Below are positions 24,080 through 31,992 of a stretch of DNA of 34,693 nt, piece after piece; the first letter of the stretch is position 1, and each line of letters opens with the position of its first letter. The notes beneath the pieces were generated by a model. It was not told the DNA's origin. It was given only the letters and a program-made list of their open reading frames with translations, and did no database searches. This stretch comes from Oscillospiraceae bacterium (lineage in GTDB: Bacteria > Bacillota > Clostridia > Oscillospirales > Oscillospiraceae). The DNA lies in the NCBI GenBank assembly GCA_016292255.1, contig JAEEZZ010000162.1, forward strand, positions 1-34,693. Reading direction: 5' to 3'. A program made the position numbers and the translations under genes.

Positions 24080-24183
24080 TGTAGGGGGGCGGCGCCTACG
24101 ACGCCCCGTGCCAGCCATCCGACCCCGGAAGCGGGTCGTCCCCTAAAGGACTCGCTTTGCTTCGGAAGGCGCCGGCCCCTACA
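24080..24183. repeat. MITE-like repeat with inverted ends
   Basis: About 104 bp bounded by TGTAGGGGGGCGGCGCCT (24080-24097) and its near reverse complement at 24167-24183, with an internal CGACCCGC-type inverted pair. No frame within. It would lie in the 5' leader of the YwaF-like gene if the promoter at 24233-24260 is used. Confidence 0.75.
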
Positions 24184-24232
24184 AGGTTTATCGCGCCTGA
24201 AAAGAAACAATGAAACTTGCTATACGCGCTAT

Positions 24233-24260
24233 ATTATACAGGATATCACGCAAAAATCAA
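24233..24260 (-). promoter_or_regulatory. Possible promoter of YwaF-like gene
   Basis: Minus strand: TTGATT (24255-24260), 16-nt spacer, TATAAT (24233-24238). It would give a leader of about 200 nt crossing the repeat at 24080-24183. Confidence 0.45.
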
Positions 24261-24290
24261 CTGTTTTTCAAAAAATGCATCGATCCAGTC

Positions 24291-24325
24291 GCAGGGGCGC
24301 ACAGCGTGCGCCCGTGTGCGCGGAG
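24291..24325. repeat. GTAG-type stem-loop repeat (variant)
   Basis: Hairpin GGGCGCAC-AGC-GTGCGCCC preceded by GCAG rather than GTAG. Otherwise 24190-24417 shows no gene. Confidence 0.5.
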
Positions 24326-24417
24326 CAGAAGGGGACGAACACAAGAGGAAGACCCATTCGTGCGTGATTATGCTCGGTTTTGACAGCGCATACGCTTACT
24401 AAAAGATGAAAAAAAGA

Positions 24418-24447
24418 TTGCATTTCGTCAATTATGATGGGTATACT
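24418..24447 (+). promoter_or_regulatory. Promoter of the small lipoprotein gene
   Basis: TTGCAT (24418-24423), 18-nt spacer, TATACT (24442-24447). The lipoprotein start is 117 nt downstream. Confidence 0.45.
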
Positions 24448-24563
24448 CTTCTATTTTAGTATTACAGACGGAATTCTGGAATTGCAGCAGGATAATGATT
24501 CTTTCCGGTTTGTTCCATAATTCGTATAAGAAATCACACATATTACAGAAAGGATCGAATACG

Positions 24564-24975
24564 ATGAAACGCTATTTTGTACTTACGGTGCTTATGGTTC
24601 TCCTTATTTCACTCTTTGCAGGTTGCGGCAATGACGAAGCTGCCCCCCCAGACGCTGGAAGGCACTTACAAGCTTTTATACATCGACGCTATGACTCCTG
24701 TGAAGTTTTTTACAGAGATAGCAAATAGAGACGGAAAAACACTGGAAGAGGTCTTGTCCTCTTTCAATCTCACAGAGAATACAGCCGATCAGTTTGTTGT
24801 AGTGAAATTGGATCCTGATGGTAAAGGTTCGGCTACGTATGCGGGGGAGACAGGGGAAATAACTTGGACGCGGAACGGTGATACTGTGACAATTAACTCA
24901 ACGGATATAGATTATCGAGATGGAAAACTGTACTTTAGGGATATGGGTGGGGTAGAATACGTCCTCGGAAAATAA
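24564..24975 (+). pseudogene. Small lipoprotein gene with a frameshift at a C7 tract
   Basis: The ATG at 24564 (AGAAAGGA upstream) starts a clear lipoprotein signal peptide: a basic start (MKR), a hydrophobic core and lipobox FAGC with Cys21. This frame runs into a run of seven C at 24643-24649 and then reads unlikely sequence to a stop at 24728. The adjacent frame continues from the same tract as a plausible mature domain (TLEGTYKLLYIDAMTPVKFF ... TWTRNGDTVTINSTDIDYRD ... GGVEYVLGK) to 24975. Removing one C joins the two into about 136 residues. So the gene is either disrupted, phase-variable through the C tract, or affected by a sequencing error. The domain resembles small beta-sheet lipoproteins of gut Clostridia; function unknown. 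Confidence 0.75.
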
Positions 24976-25044
24976 GAAAAAACCTGTCAATCAGTGGCTG
25001 ATTCCTGATTGCCGAGAAACCGCAAAATTTGTTTCTTTCTGAAA

Positions 25045-25073
25045 TTGACAAGCGGCGCAGGACAGGCTATAAT
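25045..25073 (+). promoter_or_regulatory. pta promoter (full consensus)
   Basis: TTGACA (25045-25050), 17-nt spacer, TATAAT (25068-25073). Perfect sigma-A consensus with ideal spacing, 37 nt before the pta start; high constitutive expression expected. Confidence 0.92.
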
Positions 25074-25110
25074 AGGGGTGTCAAAATTTGAACCTTTGGA
25101 GGTTACTGCC

Positions 25111-26127
25111 ATGTTCGACATTCTCAAAGCAAAGCTTCGCGAGAATCCTAAGAAGATCGTCTTCACCGAGGGCCACGACGCCCGTATCCTGGAGGCTGCC
25201 GCGCAGCTCAAGAAGGACGGTCTTTATCTGACTCCCATTCTGATCGGCAACGTGGACACCGTCAAGGCCAAGGCCGCTGAGTGCGGCTTCGACATCGAAG
25301 GCCTGGAGATCATCGACCCCGCCACCTATCCCGAGATGGAGAAGATGGTGGAGACCATGGTCGAGCTCCGCAAGGGCAAGATGAGCCCCGAGGACTGCCG
25401 CGCCAATCTGCTGAAGGGCAACTACTTCGGCACCATGCTGGTGAAGATGGGCTACGCCGACTCCCTGCTGGGCGGCGCCACCTACTCCACCGCCGACACC
25501 GTCCGTCCCGCCCTGCAGCTGGTCAAGACCCGCAAGGGCGCTCATCTGGTGTCCTCCTGCTTCATCATGGCCCGTGAGGGCAAGGACGGCAAGCAGGAGC
25601 TGCTGGCCATGGGCGACTGCGCCATCAACATCGACTATCAGGACACCGTGGACAAGGACGGCAACGTGACCTTCACCGCCGCCGAGAAGCTGGCTGAGGT
25701 GGCCATCGAGACCGCCAAGACCGCCAAGGTCTTCGGCATCGATCCCAAGGTCGCGGTCCTGAGCTTCTCCACCAAGGGCTCCGGCAAGGGCGGCACCGTG
25801 GCGCTGTCCCAGGCTGCCACCGCCAAGGCCAAGGAGCTGGCTCCCGAGCTGGCCATCGACGGCGAGATGCAGTTCGACGCCGCCGTGTCTCCCACGGTGG
25901 GTCAGCTGAAGTTCCCCGGCAGCAAGGTCGCGGGCTACGCCAACACCTTCATCTTCCCCAACATTGAGGCCGGCAACATCGGCTATAAGATCGCCCAGCG
26001 TCTGGGCGGCTTCGCCGCTTACGGCCCCATCCTGCAGGGCCTGAACGCCCCCATCAACGACCTGAGCCGCGGCTGCAACGCCGACGAGGTCTACAAGATG
26101 GCCATCATCACCGCTGCTCTGGCGTAA
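25111..26127 (+). CDS. pta: Phosphate acetyltransferase
   Basis: A 338-residue cytoplasmic enzyme that interconverts acetyl-CoA and acetyl phosphate, which acetate kinase uses to make ATP. The short Pta type is shown by an N-terminal KKIVFTEGHDARILEAA, mid-protein GYADSLLGGATYSTADTVRP, SFSTKGSGKG, ELAIDGEMQFDAAV, and the C-terminal NTFIFPNIEAGNIGYKIAQR and GFAAYGPILQGL. A phosphate butyryltransferase is less likely given the last blocks. The ATG at 25111 follows TTGGAGG; in-frame upstream starts would run into the promoter. Codon use is strongly biased to GC-ending codons, as expected of a highly expressed gene. Monocistronic: own consensus promoter and terminator; no ackA in the window. Confidence 0.96.
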   Translation: MFDILKAKLRENPKKIVFTEGHDARILEAAAQLKKDGLYLTPILIGNVDTVKAKAAECGFDIEGLEIIDPATYPEMEKMVETMVELRKGKMSPEDCRANLLKGNYFGTMLVKMGYADSLLGGATYSTADTVRPALQLVKTRKGAHLVSSCFIMAREGKDGKQELLAMGDCAINIDYQDTVDKDGNVTFTAAEKLAEVAIETAKTAKVFGIDPKVAVLSFSTKGSGKGGTVALSQAATAKAKELAPELAIDGEMQFDAAVSPTVGQLKFPGSKVAGYANTFIFPNIEAGNIGYKIAQRLGGFAAYGPILQGLNAPINDLSRGCNADEVYKMAIITAALA

Positions 26128-26136
26128 AATATGCCG

Positions 26137-26170
26137 CAAAAATGCCGATCCGCGAGGATCGGCATTTTTG
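26137..26170 (+). terminator. pta terminator
   Basis: 15-bp perfect stem (26137-26151 with 26156-26170), GCGA tetraloop, with the A5/T5 ends forming the T-tract. Ten nt after the pta stop. Confidence 0.92.
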
Positions 26171-26184
26171 TCAGCGTGTCAAAA

Positions 26185-26407
26185 AAGTTGAAAGTTGAAA
26201 ATTGATAGTTAAAAGTTGTGGCATCGTTCAAATTGCCATTTGACCGATGAGAAGAAAAGTGGAAATATCCAGCTCAATGATTCTTATTACTGAGTAATTA
26301 CAGGTCGAAAAAACGAAAAGAGTCTATTTCGCAGCTTGGATTCCTTCTTTATATGGCAATTTAAAAAACACCTTCATTTTCAACTTTCAACTTTCAATTC
26401 TCAATTC
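26185..26407. repeat. About 220-bp AT-rich segment with inverted ends
   Basis: The left end (26185-26218) carries repeated AAGTTGAAAGTTGAAAATTG; the right end (26378-26407) carries the inverted form TTTCAACTTTCAACTTTCAA. The inside has no frame and is much more AT-rich than the flanks. It resembles a non-coding mobile repeat. No gene is seen in 26171-26450. Confidence 0.65.
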
Positions 26408-26450
26408 TGCCTGCATCCGGGAAAAATGAATGCAGGGAGTTCTTTTTTTG

Positions 26451-29420
26451 TTATCTTCCGGCCTTCGCCACGCCTACGATCAGCTTTTCTCCGTCGCTTT
26501 CCTTTACCAGACCGGCCCGCAGGCGCACCTCCGTGGGCTTGCCGCCGATCAGCAGGTGGTATTTGAAGGTGAGAAGGCCGTGCTCACGAATCTCTCGGAA
26601 CACGTTTTCCTTCTGCATTTGCGCCTTGTAGATGGGATAGTCAGCCGGGAGAACGAGTCTGGCTCCGTTTTCCTGCGCATCAGCGAAGAAGTCGACGCCG
26701 TCCTTGGACAGCCCCAGCCCGGCATAGTCGCTGCTGGCGCTGTATTCCACATACTGCCCGCTGACGGGATCCACCGTGTACATACAGATGATCTCCGCAG
26801 AGATGGCCCGGATCCGGGCATAGGTGATCTCGTTGGCGCGGACGCGATCCAGCCGCTCCTTCTCCTTCATCTGGGCGTCGATGCTGCTGACGCCCACAAT
26901 GAGGTAGTTTTCGTCGGTGTCCATGCGCGTGATCTTCATGGCCACGTAGACCGGCTCGCCGTCCTTCAGGATCCGATAGGTCAGGGTAAAGACGCCCTGC
27001 CGCGCCAGCTGCAGGAGGATGTTTTCCTTGGTAAAGGCCGCCACAAAGGTGTCCTGATCCTCGGGATAGAGGACCGTGCGGGCGTCCTGCCGCGCGGCGG
27101 CGAAGAACTCCGTCCCGTGGCGCTCCTCGGCCAGGTTGTCCTTGCCCACGCTGGAGGAGTACTCAATGAAGTCCTCCGTCTGCAGGTTGACATAAAACAG
27201 ATTAAAATAGTCTGCGGCCAGAGCTCTTGCGATGTTGGCGTAGTCCGTGCCGGGATTCGGCGGGGAGACGGAGATCACAGCCAGGGCCACCGCGACGATG
27301 CCTGTGACAGGGTCGCTGCCGATCCAGCGCATGGTGCAGTGGGCGGTGGAGCCGTCGGGGAGCTTCATGGCGCAGAAGGTCCTGCTTCGGTTTTCGCAGC
27401 AGCGCCGGAAATGCTCCACGCATGTGGCGTCGTCGCGGAAGGGGGCAGGGAAGAAATCGGTTCCTGTTTCCGCGACACGGATGCCGTAGAAGCGATCCAG
27501 ATAATCCCGGAAGGAAGCGCTGCTGCGGATGAAGCGCACCATGCCGTCCCGATGCTCCATAATCGATATCGGCAGGGTATCGAAGAAGCTCCGGAAGGAT
27601 TTCACGTCTTCCCCGGCGATCAGAGTCATGTCAAAGAGGTTCACCCGGCCGATGGCCTCGAAATAGTCCTCCTCTGCGGGGTTTTCGAAGCCGATCTGGA
27701 TCCCCTTGCGGTTCCGCTCCAGAATTTCCTCCGGCGGGATGGGCTTGCAGAAATAATAGCCCTGGAGCTTGGCGCAGCCGATGTCCTTCAGGAAGGCGAC
27801 CTGCTCCGCGGTCTCCACGCCCTCGCAGACGGAGTCGATGTTCAGGGCGCTGACCATGCGGACGAGCTGGGTGAGAATGATCTTGCTGCTGTCGCCGTCG
27901 TTGAACTTACGCATGAAGTGCATATCGAACTTGACCATGTCAAAGGAGATGCTCTCCAGCACGTCCAGGGAGGAATAGCCGCTGCCGAAGTCGTCCATCC
28001 AGACGGAGAAGCCCAGCTGCTGGAAGCGCTCCACCTGGGCCTTCATGAACTCGAAATCCTTGCCGATGACGCTCTCCGTCACCTCGATCTGGATCATCTT
28101 CCGGGGCAGGCCGGAGGCGTCCACCCGGGAACGGATCTCCTCCACGATGTCGCAGGCGTCAAAGTCGGCGCGGGAGAGGTTGACGGATTGGGGCACGAGG
28201 TGCAGGCCGTCGGCGGCCTGCTGCTTCAGCTTTTCCAGAACCTGCTCCACAACGAACAGATCCAGCTTGTGGATGATCCCGGAATCCTCCAGGCTGGGGA
28301 TAAAGTCGGCAGGGGAGAGCATCCCCTTGCCGGGGTCGAACCACCGGGCCAGCGCCTCCTCGTGGCACACCTTGCCGCTGACGGCCCGGACAATGGGCTG
28401 GTAGAACACGCGGATCCATTTTTCCCGGATCGCAGTGTCCAGATTGGCGATGACGTACTGCCGCAGCTCTTCGTTGTCCCGCATACGCAGGTCGTAGTAG
28501 TTGAAGCAGGAGGAATAGCGGCCCCGCATGGCGTCGCAGGCGATCTTTGCCCGGTCGCTGGCGGCGCTGATGCTCACGTGCTCGGCGCGGAGCAGATAGA
28601 TGCCCGCGTGGACGGGGAGCGTCAATCCGCCGTTCAGCGCGGCGGCCTCCGCAAAAATGTGCTCCAGGGTGGACTCCAGGCCCTGCTCGTCGGCGATGAC
28701 GGCGAAATGATCCTGCCCCAGGCGGCAGCAGTTGTCGCTGCCGAAGCAGTCGGCCAGGATCTGGGCGAAGCCCTGCAGCAGCACGTCTCCCTTGGCAAAG
28801 CCGTGCTTGCGGTTGAAGTATTTCATCCCGTGGAAATCCAGGAAGAGCAGGGCCGGGCTGCCGCCGTTTTTCTGCATGTCGTCCAGCTTGACGGAGCCCA
28901 TCTCAAAGAACCAGGTCATGCTGGGCAGACCGGTGAGATAGTCGTATTTGTTTGCCCGAAGGGCGCTGTCCTCCCAGAGACTGTTGCTTACAGAGCGGCT
29001 CAGCCCCGCGCCGTTGATCTCCGTGAGGGGGCTGTAGAGCCCCTCGTCCACGTACCAGACCAGGAACAGCCGGATGTCGGACGGAGCCGGGATCCGCTCG
29101 CCCAGGGCGTGAATGATCCGGAAATCAGAGCCGGATTTAATCCGGGTGCGGTAGATTTCCTCGTATGTTCCATCTCCGTTGACAAAACGGTCGGCGGATT
29201 TGGTGAGCCTGTCAGCGTCGTCCGGGTGGACGGAGCGATACATATCGTGATCCATGTCGTAGCAGGCGTCGGCGCGGCTCTTGTAGCCGAAGCGCTGGCA
29301 GAAGCCGTCTGATACGATCAGCGTTGCGACCCGGCTGTCCAGATATTGGTAAACAGCCAGAGGAATGCGGGACTTTTCCAGTTGAGCTCGCTCCTCTTCC
29401 GGGAAAAGATACTGCTCCAC
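26451..29420 (-). CDS. Cyclic-di-GMP phosphodiesterase with PAS, degenerate GGDEF and EAL domains
   Basis: A 989-residue protein. The start is GTG 29420, because AAAGGAGG ends 7 nt before it. Order: N-terminal PAS-like domain (about 15-125), GGDEF domain (about 155-300) with GQDHF (235-239) in place of GGDEF, EAL domain (about 320-565), then two or three further PAS-like domains to the end. EAL residues are intact: EAL 355-357, NLSR, EVTES, DDFGSGYSS with Asp476/Asp477, KFDMHF, EGVET and QGYYFCKP. It is therefore expected to hydrolyse c-di-GMP; the GGDEF part is probably regulatory and may bind GTP. No membrane segment is seen, so it is cytoplasmic. It is divergent from the HD-GYP gene at 29624. 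PAS domains after EAL are unusual; the order is normally sensor first. Confidence 0.92.
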   Translation of the reverse strand: MEQYLFPEEERAQLEKSRIPLAVYQYLDSRVATLIVSDGFCQRFGYKSRADACYDMDHDMYRSVHPDDADRLTKSADRFVNGDGTYEEIYRTRIKSGSDFRIIHALGERIPAPSDIRLFLVWYVDEGLYSPLTEINGAGLSRSVSNSLWEDSALRANKYDYLTGLPSMTWFFEMGSVKLDDMQKNGGSPALLFLDFHGMKYFNRKHGFAKGDVLLQGFAQILADCFGSDNCCRLGQDHFAVIADEQGLESTLEHIFAEAAALNGGLTLPVHAGIYLLRAEHVSISAASDRAKIACDAMRGRYSSCFNYYDLRMRDNEELRQYVIANLDTAIREKWIRVFYQPIVRAVSGKVCHEEALARWFDPGKGMLSPADFIPSLEDSGIIHKLDLFVVEQVLEKLKQQAADGLHLVPQSVNLSRADFDACDIVEEIRSRVDASGLPRKMIQIEVTESVIGKDFEFMKAQVERFQQLGFSVWMDDFGSGYSSLDVLESISFDMVKFDMHFMRKFNDGDSSKIILTQLVRMVSALNIDSVCEGVETAEQVAFLKDIGCAKLQGYYFCKPIPPEEILERNRKGIQIGFENPAEEDYFEAIGRVNLFDMTLIAGEDVKSFRSFFDTLPISIMEHRDGMVRFIRSSASFRDYLDRFYGIRVAETGTDFFPAPFRDDATCVEHFRRCCENRSRTFCAMKLPDGSTAHCTMRWIGSDPVTGIVAVALAVISVSPPNPGTDYANIARALAADYFNLFYVNLQTEDFIEYSSSVGKDNLAEERHGTEFFAAARQDARTVLYPEDQDTFVAAFTKENILLQLARQGVFTLTYRILKDGEPVYVAMKITRMDTDENYLIVGVSSIDAQMKEKERLDRVRANEITYARIRAISAEIICMYTVDPVSGQYVEYSASSDYAGLGLSKDGVDFFADAQENGARLVLPADYPIYKAQMQKENVFREIREHGLLTFKYHLLIGGKPTEVRLRAGLVKESDGEKLIVGVAKAGR

Positions 29421-29460
29421 AGCGCATCCTCCTTTCCGAAGCAAATAATATTTATACTAT

Positions 29461-29489
29461 ATTGTACCAGAAAAGCTGAATAATTGCAA
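29461..29489 (-). promoter_or_regulatory. Promoter of the EAL gene
   Basis: Minus strand: TTGCAA (29484-29489), 17-nt spacer, TACAAT (29461-29466), continuing as TACAATATA. Confidence 0.7.
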
Positions 29490-29548
29490 TTATTTCTTGA
29501 TAAAAATAATCAATCTTCACGGACTTTTTTGGAAAAACAGGAAAACAG

Positions 29549-29577
29549 TTGACTTTTTGCCTTCGGTTTTATACAAT
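29549..29577 (+). promoter_or_regulatory. Promoter of the HD-GYP gene
   Basis: TTGACT (29549-29554), 17-nt spacer, TACAAT (29572-29577), continuing as TACAATATA. Leader of about 40 nt with GAGGAGG before the ATG. Confidence 0.7.
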
Positions 29578-29623
29578 ATAATTTATAAAAGAGCGTCAAA
29601 ATACGGATGGGAGGAGGTGTGAT

Positions 29624-31765
29624 ATGGTTCGGCATACACAATCCAGCCACACCAAGAGCCTGCTTCTGCTGCTGATCACCGTGGTGATCGGCGTCGGATT
29701 GAACTTTCTCGGGCGTTTGCTGAATACCGCGTTGGGGCTGCCCCTCTACCTGGATAACGTGGGCACGCTGCTGACCGCCATGACCGGCGGCCTGGTTCCG
29801 GGCATCACGGTGGGCTTTTTCTCCAACCTGATCAACGGGCTCAAGGACCCCAACTCCACCTATTACGCCGTGATCAGTATTCTGATCGCCGTGGCGGCCG
29901 TGGCCTGCAAGAAAAAAGGCGTCATGACCCGCTTTCCCCAGGTGCTGCCGGTGGTGCTTCTGTTCGCGCTGATCGGCGGCGTCGTCGGCGGCGTCCTGAC
30001 CTGGCTGATCAACGGTAAGGACTTCGGCGAGGGCTACGCGGTGGAGCTTGCCGCCAAGATCGGCGACACCCTTTCCATCGGCTACGTCTCCTCCAATCTG
30101 CTCTCCTGCTTCCTGGTGGATCTGGTGGATAAAGCCGCGGTCACGGCGGTTTCCGTTCCGCTGTATCTGCTGCTGCCCGAAAAGCTGCTGGATTACTACC
30201 GCGCCCAGAGCTGGTATTTACGCAAGAATACCAAGGGCGTTGCCCATATCCACAAGCGCACCTCTCTGACCGTCAAGATGTCTGTTGCCATCGGCCTCTC
30301 CATTGCCATCGCCATGCTCGGCGCCATCACCACCAGTATCCTGCAGTACCACAAGCTGACCATCCGGGCCTACCAGGATAAAGGCGAGCGGGTCACGGCC
30401 CTGCTGGCGGAGATGCTGGGGCCCCGGGAGGTGGAGGCGCTGCTGGCTGACGGCAGAGACGCGGAGCCCTACCTGGGCATGACCCGGGAGCTGGAAAACG
30501 TGATCGAGACCTCCCCGGAGGTCCGCTTCATCTACGCCTACCGGGTCCGGGAGAACGACTGCCTGGTGGTGTACGACCTGGACGTGCCCGACCAGGAGGC
30601 GGACGATCCCGGCACCGTGGTGGAATATGACGGCACGATCGAAAAATATTCGGAGCTCTTCCTGGCGGGGGAGCCTGTCCCTGCGGACGCCACCATCGAC
30701 GAATACGGCTGGCTCTACTCGGTCTACCGTCCGGTTTTCGACGCAGACGGGGAGCTGCTGTGCTACGCCATCGCCGATATGTCCATGGAGCGGATGATCA
30801 ACGACGAGATCGCCTATCTGACCAAGCTGATCTCCATATTCATCGCCTTCCTGTTCCTCACCGGCGTGTATTCCATCTGGCTGACCCGGAAGGCCATCAT
30901 CGATCCGGTGAACACCATCGCCAACGCCGCCAACCGCTTCAGCTACGACACCCCGGAGGCCAGAGTTCAGAGCCGGAAGATGGTGGAGGATCTGGATATC
31001 ACCACCGGCGATGAGCTGGAAGACCTCTATCGCGCCTACCGCAAGACCACCGAAGACATGGTGGACTATATCGACGAGGTGCAGCATAAGAGCAACCAGA
31101 TCTCCAATCTGCAGAACGGCCTGATCCTGGTTCTGGCGGATATGGTGGAAAGCCGTGACAAGAGCACCGGCGACCATGTCAAGAAGACCGCGGCCTACGT
31201 GGCCATCATCCTGGAGCAGATGCGGAAGGAAGGGATCTACGCCAACAGGCTGACCGACTCCTACATCTACGACGTGGTCCACTCCGCCCCTCTGCACGAC
31301 ATCGGCAAGATCACCATATCCGACGCCATTCTCAATAAGCCCGGCAAGCTCACCGACGAGGAATTCGACGTGATGAAGACCCACGCCGCTTCCGGCGAGG
31401 TGATCATCGACCAGGTGATCGACACCATGCGGGAGGAATCCAACTACCTGAACGAGGCCAAAAAGCTGGCTGCCTACCACCACGAGAAGTGGAATGGCAC
31501 AGGCTATCCCAAGGGCCTCCGGGGGGATGAGATCCCGCTCTCCGCAAGGGTCATGGCCGTGGCGGACGTGTTTGACGCACTGGTCTCCCGGCGCAGCTAC
31601 AAGGGGCCCTACAGCGTGGAAAAGTCCCTGGAGATCATCAAAGAGGGCTCCGGCAACCACTTTGACCCGCTGGTGGTCAAGGCTTTCCTGGACGCGGAGC
31701 CTGAGGTGCGCCGGGTGGCAAGCATGAGCATGGCCGATTACGACTATAAGCAGTACAATCTCTGA
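29624..31765 (+). CDS. Membrane HD-GYP phosphodiesterase with ECF S-component-like N terminus
   Basis: A 713-residue protein. Residues 1-190 are five to six membrane helices resembling substrate-binding S components of ECF vitamin transporters (LPLYLDNVGTLLTAMTGGLV, GFFSNLINGLKDP). A further helix near 222-245, an extracytoplasmic domain of about 150 residues (Cache-like: FIYAYRVRENDCLVVYD, YSVYRPVFDADGELLCY), and a helix near 398-425 lead through a HAMP-like linker to a C-terminal HD-GYP domain. Catalytic residues are intact: HDIGK with His558/Asp559, KTHAASGE, HHEKWNGTGYP from His619, and DVFDALVSRRSYK. It should degrade c-di-GMP to GMP/pGpG in response to a ligand. Divergent from the EAL gene. 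Stop at 31763-31765; a hairpin follows. Confidence 0.9.
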   Translation: MVRHTQSSHTKSLLLLLITVVIGVGLNFLGRLLNTALGLPLYLDNVGTLLTAMTGGLVPGITVGFFSNLINGLKDPNSTYYAVISILIAVAAVACKKKGVMTRFPQVLPVVLLFALIGGVVGGVLTWLINGKDFGEGYAVELAAKIGDTLSIGYVSSNLLSCFLVDLVDKAAVTAVSVPLYLLLPEKLLDYYRAQSWYLRKNTKGVAHIHKRTSLTVKMSVAIGLSIAIAMLGAITTSILQYHKLTIRAYQDKGERVTALLAEMLGPREVEALLADGRDAEPYLGMTRELENVIETSPEVRFIYAYRVRENDCLVVYDLDVPDQEADDPGTVVEYDGTIEKYSELFLAGEPVPADATIDEYGWLYSVYRPVFDADGELLCYAIADMSMERMINDEIAYLTKLISIFIAFLFLTGVYSIWLTRKAIIDPVNTIANAANRFSYDTPEARVQSRKMVEDLDITTGDELEDLYRAYRKTTEDMVDYIDEVQHKSNQISNLQNGLILVLADMVESRDKSTGDHVKKTAAYVAIILEQMRKEGIYANRLTDSYIYDVVHSAPLHDIGKITISDAILNKPGKLTDEEFDVMKTHAASGEVIIDQVIDTMREESNYLNEAKKLAAYHHEKWNGTGYPKGLRGDEIPLSARVMAVADVFDALVSRRSYKGPYSVEKSLEIIKEGSGNHFDPLVVKAFLDAEPEVRRVASMSMADYDYKQYNL

Positions 31766-31787
31766 GACGCATATCCAAGGCGATCAT

Positions 31788-31817
31788 CGCGGCAGCCCGC
31801 CCGGGCTGCCGCGTTTT
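31788..31817 (+). terminator. Terminator after HD-GYP gene
   Basis: 12-bp GC-rich inverted repeat (31788-31799 with 31802-31813) followed by TTTTCGCTTCTT. The 2-nt centre means the inner pairs must open to form the loop. Confidence 0.8.
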
Positions 31818-31899
31818 CGCTTCTTCGGCAGATCCGCTTCTTTGACAAATCCGACAATCCAGCGGTAAAAAATTTGTGAGCATTCCATGAAGAAAATTC

Positions 31900-31928
31900 T
31901 TGGAATTGGAAGGCGTCTGTGATACAAT
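31900..31928 (+). promoter_or_regulatory. Promoter of the secreted repeat protein gene
   Basis: TTGGAA (31900-31905), 17-nt spacer, TACAAT (31923-31928), continuing as TACAATATA, the same 9-mer as in the two c-di-GMP gene promoters. Confidence 0.7.
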
Positions 31929-31992
31929 ATATAGTAAGCTGGTGGCGGCGCGCAGCGCCTGCCCTGCAAATTTCGAAAAGGAGACAGATTGT

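Noticed and set aside
26410-26449. Hairpin CCTGCAT/ATGCAGG followed by T7 as a terminator
   Set aside because: Stem of only 7 bp with a 13-nt loop and a 6-nt gap before the T run; it faces rightward where pta is already terminated, and is not oriented for the EAL gene.
26430-29312. 960-codon open frame on the plus strand
   Set aside because: Antisense to the EAL gene; no domain and no ribosome site. Arises from GC-ending codons.
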